A model generated the notes under the pieces. The model was given only the letters and a program-made list of their open reading frames with translations, was not told where the DNA came from and searched no databases. Shown here in pieces: positions 6,587-10,344 of a stretch of DNA of 10,344 bases. Position 1 is the first letter of the stretch, and each line of letters begins with the position of its first letter. The DNA is taken from NCBI GenBank assembly GCA_905373565.1, contig CAJPTT010000048.1, forward strand, positions 1 to 10,344, read 5' to 3'. The DNA comes from an uncultured Treponema sp. GTDB taxonomy: Bacteria; Spirochaetota; Spirochaetia; Treponematales; Treponemataceae. Position numbers and translations under genes: made by a program.

Positions 6587-6626
6587 CAAAACACTAAAAC
6601 GGATTGGTTTTAGTGTTTTGTTTTTT
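6587..6626 (+). terminator. Strong intrinsic terminator after rpmE
   Basis: CAAAACACTAAAAC (6587-6600) and GTTTTAGTGTTTTG (6607-6620) form a perfect 14-bp stem with a six-base loop, followed at once by six T residues (6621-6626). This should end the rho-rpmE transcript. The A-rich left arm would also pair on the other strand, but no minus-strand gene needs it here. It stops only 12 bases before the start of the next gene. Confidence 0.92.
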
Positions 6627-6638
6627 ATGGGGGCGATG

Positions 6639-7289
6639 ATGGCGCACGTGATTACAAAACGATATACAACCGGCGAAGAAATTGTCAATGCAATAACACA
6701 TGGCGTTGGAACGTTGCTTTCGATTGCCGGTTTGGTGCTTCTTATTATCCGGGCGGTTCATTATGCGCCTGATGAATACCGGGCGCGATGTATTGTCGGA
6801 TTTACAATATTCGGATCTTCGTTAATTATTTTATATTTGTTTTCAACACTCTATCATGCCTTACCACTCGGTACAAAAAAAGTATTCGGTATATTCGATC
6901 ATTGTTCAATTTATATTCTGATCGCCGGAACCTATACCGCTTATTGCCTTACTGCGCTGAGAGGAGCGGTCGGTTGGGCTATTTTTGGTGTTATTTGGGG
7001 GTTAGCCGTCGTCGGTATTGTACTCTATGCTCTATTCGGAAGCAGAGTGCGCGTGTTGTCGGTTGTTACCTATATCCCGATGGGGTGGCTTATTATATTC
7101 GCTGCAAAGCCGCTGAAAGAACAACTGCCCTTACTTAGCTTTCGTTTTTTAGTTTTAGGTGGTGTACTCTATACCGCCGGCTGCGTTTTTTATGCAATGA
7201 AAAAAATAAAATGGATGCACGGCGTCTGGCACCTCTTTGTGCTCGCCGGAAGCATCATGCATTTCTTTTCTATTTATTACAGTATATAA
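6639..7289 (+). CDS. Hemolysin III / TrhA family membrane protein (PAQR-like)
   Basis: A 216-residue seven-helix membrane protein of the hemolysin III (YqfA/TrhA) family, related to eukaryotic adiponectin/progestin receptors. Conserved family residues are present: EEIVNAITHGVG at the N-terminus (His21), STLYH (Ser69-x3-His73), FDHCSIYILIAGTYT with Asp87, and HGVWH (His194, His198) in the last part. Ser, His and Asp residues of this kind bind zinc in the PAQR fold. Members have been linked to membrane-lipid homeostasis; true haemolytic activity is not implied. Membrane segments lie at about 22-40, 52-72, 87-107, 111-133, 138-156, 167-186 and 196-214. The start at 6639 has GGGGG (6629-6633) five bases upstream. 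ATGs at 6627 and 6636 are worse placed, and an open frame reaching back to 6528 would run through the terminator and rpmE. It converges with the ABC operon. Confidence 0.9.
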   Translation: MAHVITKRYTTGEEIVNAITHGVGTLLSIAGLVLLIIRAVHYAPDEYRARCIVGFTIFGSSLIILYLFSTLYHALPLGTKKVFGIFDHCSIYILIAGTYTAYCLTALRGAVGWAIFGVIWGLAVVGIVLYALFGSRVRVLSVVTYIPMGWLIIFAAKPLKEQLPLLSFRFLVLGGVLYTAGCVFYAMKKIKWMHGVWHLFVLAGSIMHFFSIYYSI

Positions 7290-7311
7290 GGGTGGAGACG
7301 CTTTTCATTAG

Positions 7312-7414
7312 CCTTCTATGTTTTACTAATACAATACTTCCATTCTTCTCAAGATGCTCATAGATTTTTTTTACTACCATATCCTGCATCTGCTATAATC
7401 ATTTTAGAAGTACG
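7312..7414 (-). pseudogene. Remnant of a transposase (IS1182-like)
   Basis: The minus strand reads KMIIADAGYGSKKN (7405 down to about 7364) and then stops. One base out of frame it continues as EHLEKNGSIVLVKHRR (7359 down to 7312). Joined, this matches the D-A-G-Y-G-S...N-Y-x-x-L-E-x-N-G-I-x-x-x-V-K pattern around a catalytic Asp of DDE transposases of the IS1182 type. The break falls in a run of eight A residues (7365-7372 as T on the plus strand), so one lost or gained base explains it. A TAG (7417-7415) blocks the frame upstream. Only about 30 codons survive and no terminal inverted repeats are seen, so this is a scar rather than an element. The family name comes from memory of the motif and could be a related IS group. 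Confidence 0.6.
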
Positions 7415-7449
7415 CTATCCGGACGACATTCAATGACGTTTTGTTATGC

Positions 7450-8616
7450 TTACTTCTGCACAAACTCAATCTTATTCCGTATCCTGTTCAGCTTGCTGAA
7501 ATAAACGCCGAGCGTAAAGTACAGCAATAGGAACAAAAGCTGCATACCGATATTATTCCAATCGGGACGCAGCATCCGCTCGGTAAAAGTATTTGCACGC
7601 ACGTAATAGTATGTCGGAAAGACTTGAGCGAGCGTAGTAATGCTTTTCGGCAGCAGTTCCTGATCCAAAAAAATCCCCGAAATAAAGGCAAGCGATAGGG
7701 GCAGCACCGTACCGACAATCCCCATTACCGCACCTTTTTTTAACGCGGCGTTCAGCATAAAAACCGCACTTAAAACCACCGCTGCGTAGACGGCAGCGTT
7801 CAGCGTATAGCTTGCAAGCGGCAAGGTGCGGATAGTCTGCCGGTATATCAGTGCGGCAAAGGCAATTAAAACCGTAAGAAAGAGGGCGACGACGGTCAGC
7901 TGCGCAGCAAAATTTTCAAAAGCAAACCGCATATTCGATACCGGTGAAACAGCCGTGCGGATTCTCAGCCGCTCGTTATTTAATTCAAACAGCGCCCAGC
8001 CGATGGAATTGATAATCAGCGAGAATATTGCCCATCCCAGAAAATTGAAAAAATATTTAAGCCCTGCGACAGCCGATGTGTCTTCCTCTCGGTTCACATT
8101 GATAACCTCAGTTCGTACCGCAAGCGCGTTTCGTACCTTTTCAAAGTCGAAAACCCCCGTTGCCTCTTTTGTCGAAAGTGCAAAGCGTAAAAAGGTTTGT
8201 ATCTGCGAATCGATATAGAACGCTGCCGTCCGCCTGCCGTCTTTAATGCTGATGATTCCTTTTTGTCCTGATTCTGTTTTCTGTTCAAATCCTTCGGAAA
8301 TAATCAATCCTGCATCAACTGTACCGACGGAAATATTTTTTCTGAGCTTTTTCAAAAGCGCTTCATCGCTTAAACCGAAACCGTCTAAAAGCGTAACCCT
8401 GTGTTTTGTTTGCAAGTAAGCGGTCAGCTGCTCCGAAAGCGGTGAATGATCTTTATCTGCAATGCAAACGGTAAGCGGCGTTTCGGAAAAACCGTGCGCA
8501 TTCCTGCTTTCCGGCTGCAGCATTAGAAAACACAGCGATAAAAAGATAGCGAGAAAGATAGCGGTGCCGATTTTCCGCTGCCACACCATCAGCAAAAAAT
8601 GCTTATAGACTGTCAT
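7450..8616 (-). CDS. ABC-2 type transporter permease (second permease)
   Basis: A 388-residue permease of the ABC-2 (ABC2_membrane_3-like) type. It has an N-terminal membrane segment (about 18-35) and then a large extracytoplasmic domain (36-184), beginning with LTVCIADKDHSPLSEQLTAYL as is common in this group. Five more membrane segments follow at about 185-207, 236-257, 269-291, 298-317 and 357-375, with VFPTYYYVRA before the last. The ATG at 8616 is preferred over one at 8646 because GGGAGG (8628-8623) lies six bases upstream of it. The gene start overlaps the end of the first permease by 14 bases, so the two are probably made together and form a heterodimer powered by the ATPase. The substrate is unknown; the ATPase-permease-permease order resembles linearmycin-resistance LnrLMN/YfiLMN systems. 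No clear terminator lies downstream. Confidence 0.88.
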   Translation of the reverse strand: MTVYKHFLLMVWQRKIGTAIFLAIFLSLCFLMLQPESRNAHGFSETPLTVCIADKDHSPLSEQLTAYLQTKHRVTLLDGFGLSDEALLKKLRKNISVGTVDAGLIISEGFEQKTESGQKGIISIKDGRRTAAFYIDSQIQTFLRFALSTKEATGVFDFEKVRNALAVRTEVINVNREEDTSAVAGLKYFFNFLGWAIFSLIINSIGWALFELNNERLRIRTAVSPVSNMRFAFENFAAQLTVVALFLTVLIAFAALIYRQTIRTLPLASYTLNAAVYAAVVLSAVFMLNAALKKGAVMGIVGTVLPLSLAFISGIFLDQELLPKSITTLAQVFPTYYYVRANTFTERMLRPDWNNIGMQLLFLLLYFTLGVYFSKLNRIRNKIEFVQK

Positions 8617-9658
8617 ACTGTACCTCCCGCGCATTAAAAAACGCAATACTTAAAAACAGCGCGATGAATCCTGAGTACACAATAAAAAATAACGACGCTG
8701 AATCGTATTCGTGCAGGATATTGATGTTGTATAATGTATCTGTAAAAAGCGCGATGGGGTTTATTTTACTCAGAAGCGGGAACGAAGCATCCAACGCGGT
8801 TTTGACACTGACGCTCATCATACCGGATAAAAATGAAAGAAAAAGCGAACTGAACACACCTATCATCACTTTTGTGTTTTCCGTCAGTTTGGGAATTGAG
8901 CCGATACAGAGGCCGAAGGCGGTTCCGAACAGATTTGCATAGATCAACAGCGGAACCGTTACCGCAAAATTCGTGATGAGGTTAATCTTTAACACAAGCA
9001 TAACATAGCCGATGTATAAAAGATTCGATGCAAGGTTAAAGCAGACAAAGAAAAGAACGCCGGCAAGATATATCCTGAACCGCTTGATAGGCGCTGCGGA
9101 CATTCTTACCGCTAATTTTGAAATATTCGCCTGTATGCGTTCGGGGATGGAAATTGAGCCGAACATACTGTAAATGGAGACCATCGCCAAAAGCGAGTAG
9201 AATAAAATCATCATCGAATTGTTTTGTTCATCCTTACTGTCGATGTACTGCTTTCTGTAAGCAGAAGGCATTATCGGGATACCGAGCGCATCGGTTTGCT
9301 TTATCTGCTCTACTATGTTTTTAATGATTGTCTGCGCGATACCGTTTTTGTATATTCTAATCGATAAATCGTCTTCGATAAATACTTGAATACTGCCTTC
9401 GCGCAAGGCGGCATCGGCAGCTTCTTGTTCCATCGGAATAACATGTACTATCGGAATAAAATTAAAGATGACTCGATGGGGATTTGTTTCGGTAATGCCG
9501 GTGTTTACGGCAGTGCTTATACCCCGTGTGTTGATGGCGGAGAAGATCACAAAAAACAGCGACGACAAAATGATCGGATAGGCGACCGTCCAAAACATTC
9601 CTTCTACCGTGAAGATCATCGAAATTGCCGTGTACTTTAATTCACGTAAAAAATTCAT
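8603..9658 (-). CDS. ABC-2 type transporter permease (first permease)
   Basis: A 351-residue ABC-2 type permease. It has an N-terminal membrane segment (about 22-42), an extracytoplasmic region to about residue 147, including PMEQEAADAALREGSIQVFI, and five further membrane segments near 148-170, 195-222, 229-252, 263-282 and 321-341. The stretch PERIQANISKLAVRMSAAPIKRFR (173-196) is the expected cytoplasmic loop that touches the ATPase. The PIALFTDTLYNI segment (301-312) before the last helix is typical of the family. The ATG overlaps the ATPase stop by one base (TAATG), and AAGGAG (9675-9670) lies 11 bases upstream. It should pair with the downstream permease. Export rather than import is expected from the fold; the substrate cannot be told from sequence. 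Confidence 0.9.
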   Translation of the reverse strand: MNFLRELKYTAISMIFTVEGMFWTVAYPIILSSLFFVIFSAINTRGISTAVNTGITETNPHRVIFNFIPIVHVIPMEQEAADAALREGSIQVFIEDDLSIRIYKNGIAQTIIKNIVEQIKQTDALGIPIMPSAYRKQYIDSKDEQNNSMMILFYSLLAMVSIYSMFGSISIPERIQANISKLAVRMSAAPIKRFRIYLAGVLFFVCFNLASNLLYIGYVMLVLKINLITNFAVTVPLLIYANLFGTAFGLCIGSIPKLTENTKVMIGVFSSLFLSFLSGMMSVSVKTALDASFPLLSKINPIALFTDTLYNINILHEYDSASLFFIVYSGFIALFLSIAFFNAREVQYDSL

Positions 9659-10344
9659 TAGTCTCGCAGCTCCTTTCCCGTAAGCTCTAAGAAAATGTCG
9701 CTGAGACTGGGACGTTCGGAATACAACTTGCGGTATGCGAGCTGCCGTTTATTGATAAAGAGGATCAGTTCGTTTAAGTTGTTGATGGAATTTTCAAAAG
9801 TGATCAGCCATTCCGAGCCGTTTTGTACAACGCCGGTTACGTGCGGAATGGTTTTCAATGCTTCCATGATGCTGTCAGCGGTATCGTGCAGACCGACAAA
9901 CTCAACGACAACTTTTTCGCTGGTGCGGATAAGATCTTTCAACTCGTCAAAGGTACCGTTTGCAATATCTCGCCCGTTATCCATAATCACCATCCGATCG
10001 CAGAGCTGTTCCGCTTCTTCAAGGTAGTGCGTGGTGTACACAATGGTGCTGCCGTTTTGCGCCAGCTTTCTGATACCGGAAAGAATAAAGTTTCTGCTCT
10101 GCGCATCGACGGCAACGGTCGGTTCGTCCAAAAAAATGAGTTCCGGCTTATGCGCAATGCCGCAGGCAATATTGAGCCTCCGTAATAATCCGCCGGATAG
10201 CTTTTTCGCTTTATACGATTCGTAGTTGTTAAGACCGACAAAGTCGATTGCTTCCTTTACCAGTTTTTTTCGTTCGGCTCCGTTATCGATGTACAGTCCG
10301 CAAAAATAGTCGATGTTTTGTTTAACGGTAAAATCGTAATAGAC
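9658..10344 (-). CDS. ABC transporter ATP-binding protein, C-terminal part (5' end outside window)
   Basis: The frame is open through the right edge, so the 228 visible residues lack the N-terminus with Walker A and most of the Q-loop region. Visible motifs are the stretch just after the Q-loop (VYYDFTVKQNIDYFCGLY), the ABC signature LSGGLLRRLNIA (residues 49-60, where many homologues read LSGGMKRRL), Walker B ELIFLDEP (68-75, catalytic Glu74), the D-loop TVAVD (76-80), and the switch His106 in VYTTHYLEEAE. The last 100 residues, after the RecA-like core, are the accessory tail common to ATPases of ABC-2 exporters. An ATG at 10131 lies in the middle of the Walker B region and is not a start. 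The protein powers the two permeases encoded next on the same strand. Confidence 0.93.
   Translation of the reverse strand, partial: VYYDFTVKQNIDYFCGLYIDNGAERKKLVKEAIDFVGLNNYESYKAKKLSGGLLRRLNIACGIAHKPELIFLDEPTVAVDAQSRNFILSGIRKLAQNGSTIVYTTHYLEEAEQLCDRMVIMDNGRDIANGTFDELKDLIRTSEKVVVEFVGLHDTADSIMEALKTIPHVTGVVQNGSEWLITFENSINNLNELILFINKRQLAYRKLYSERPSLSDIFLELTGKELRD

Noticed and set aside
6528..6638. Longer hemolysin III start inside rpmE
   Set aside because: The extra residues would be encoded by rpmE and the terminator stem, lack family similarity and have no ribosome binding site.
7826..8218. 130-codon plus-strand open frame opposite the second permease
   Set aside because: The minus-strand permease has clear membrane segments, a ribosome binding site and coupling to its neighbours. 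The plus-strand frame is only its antisense shadow.
9658..10131. ABC ATPase starting at the ATG at 10131
   Set aside because: That Met replaces the Leu position just before Asp-Glu-Pro only if the frame is cut. The frame continues upstream with the LSGG signature to the window edge.

Overview
The window looks like a chromosomal segment of a spirochaete, most likely an oral-type Treponema. This is inferred from gene content and order: rpsT, an HU-like protein, lnt, bactofilin, CinA-type amidase, rho, rpmE. From memory, T. pallidum has HU, lnt, rho and rpmE genes close together in a similar order. Base composition is moderate. No organism name can be proven from the sequence alone.

Layout, left to right. 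(1) Bases 1-744, plus strand: the 3' part of a tetratricopeptide-repeat protein, open through the left edge. (2) 793-1065: ribosomal protein S20 (rpsT). (3) 1339-4217: a tightly packed plus-strand operon of an HU-family DNA-binding protein, apolipoprotein N-acyltransferase (lnt), a bactofilin and a stand-alone CinA C-terminal (PncC-like) amidase. All three junctions overlap, by 14, 4 and 1 bases. (4) 4218-4613: a 396-base non-coding stretch with a good sigma-70-like promoter (TTGACA/TACAAT) and a 5'-terminal hairpin, apparently the long leader of rho. (5) 4614-6245: rho, with an N-terminal extension rich in charged and polar residues. (6) 6362-6565: rpmE (zinc-ribbon L31), preceded by a hairpin and followed by a strong intrinsic terminator. 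(7) 6639-7289: a hemolysin III/TrhA (PAQR-like) membrane protein whose start codon lies just after the terminator T-run. (8) 7290-7449: the convergent gap, holding a short frameshifted remnant of a transposase on the minus strand. (9) 7450-10344, minus strand: an ABC-2-type exporter with ATPase (cut by the right edge), permease 1 and permease 2, translationally coupled.

Working logic. The left two thirds is information-processing and envelope housekeeping: ribosomal proteins S20 and L31, a nucleoid protein, transcription termination factor Rho, lipoprotein maturation and a cytoskeletal bactofilin. The right third is accessory in flavour: an ABC exporter resembling the LnrLMN/YfiLMN-type antimicrobial or lipid exporters, next to an insertion-sequence scar. 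I found no CRISPR array, tRNA, rRNA or intact mobile element, and no convincing novel multi-gene system. The points most worth a second look are the transposase scar, the terminator abutting the hemolysin III start, the structured rho leader, and the inverted repeats before the HU and rpmE genes.
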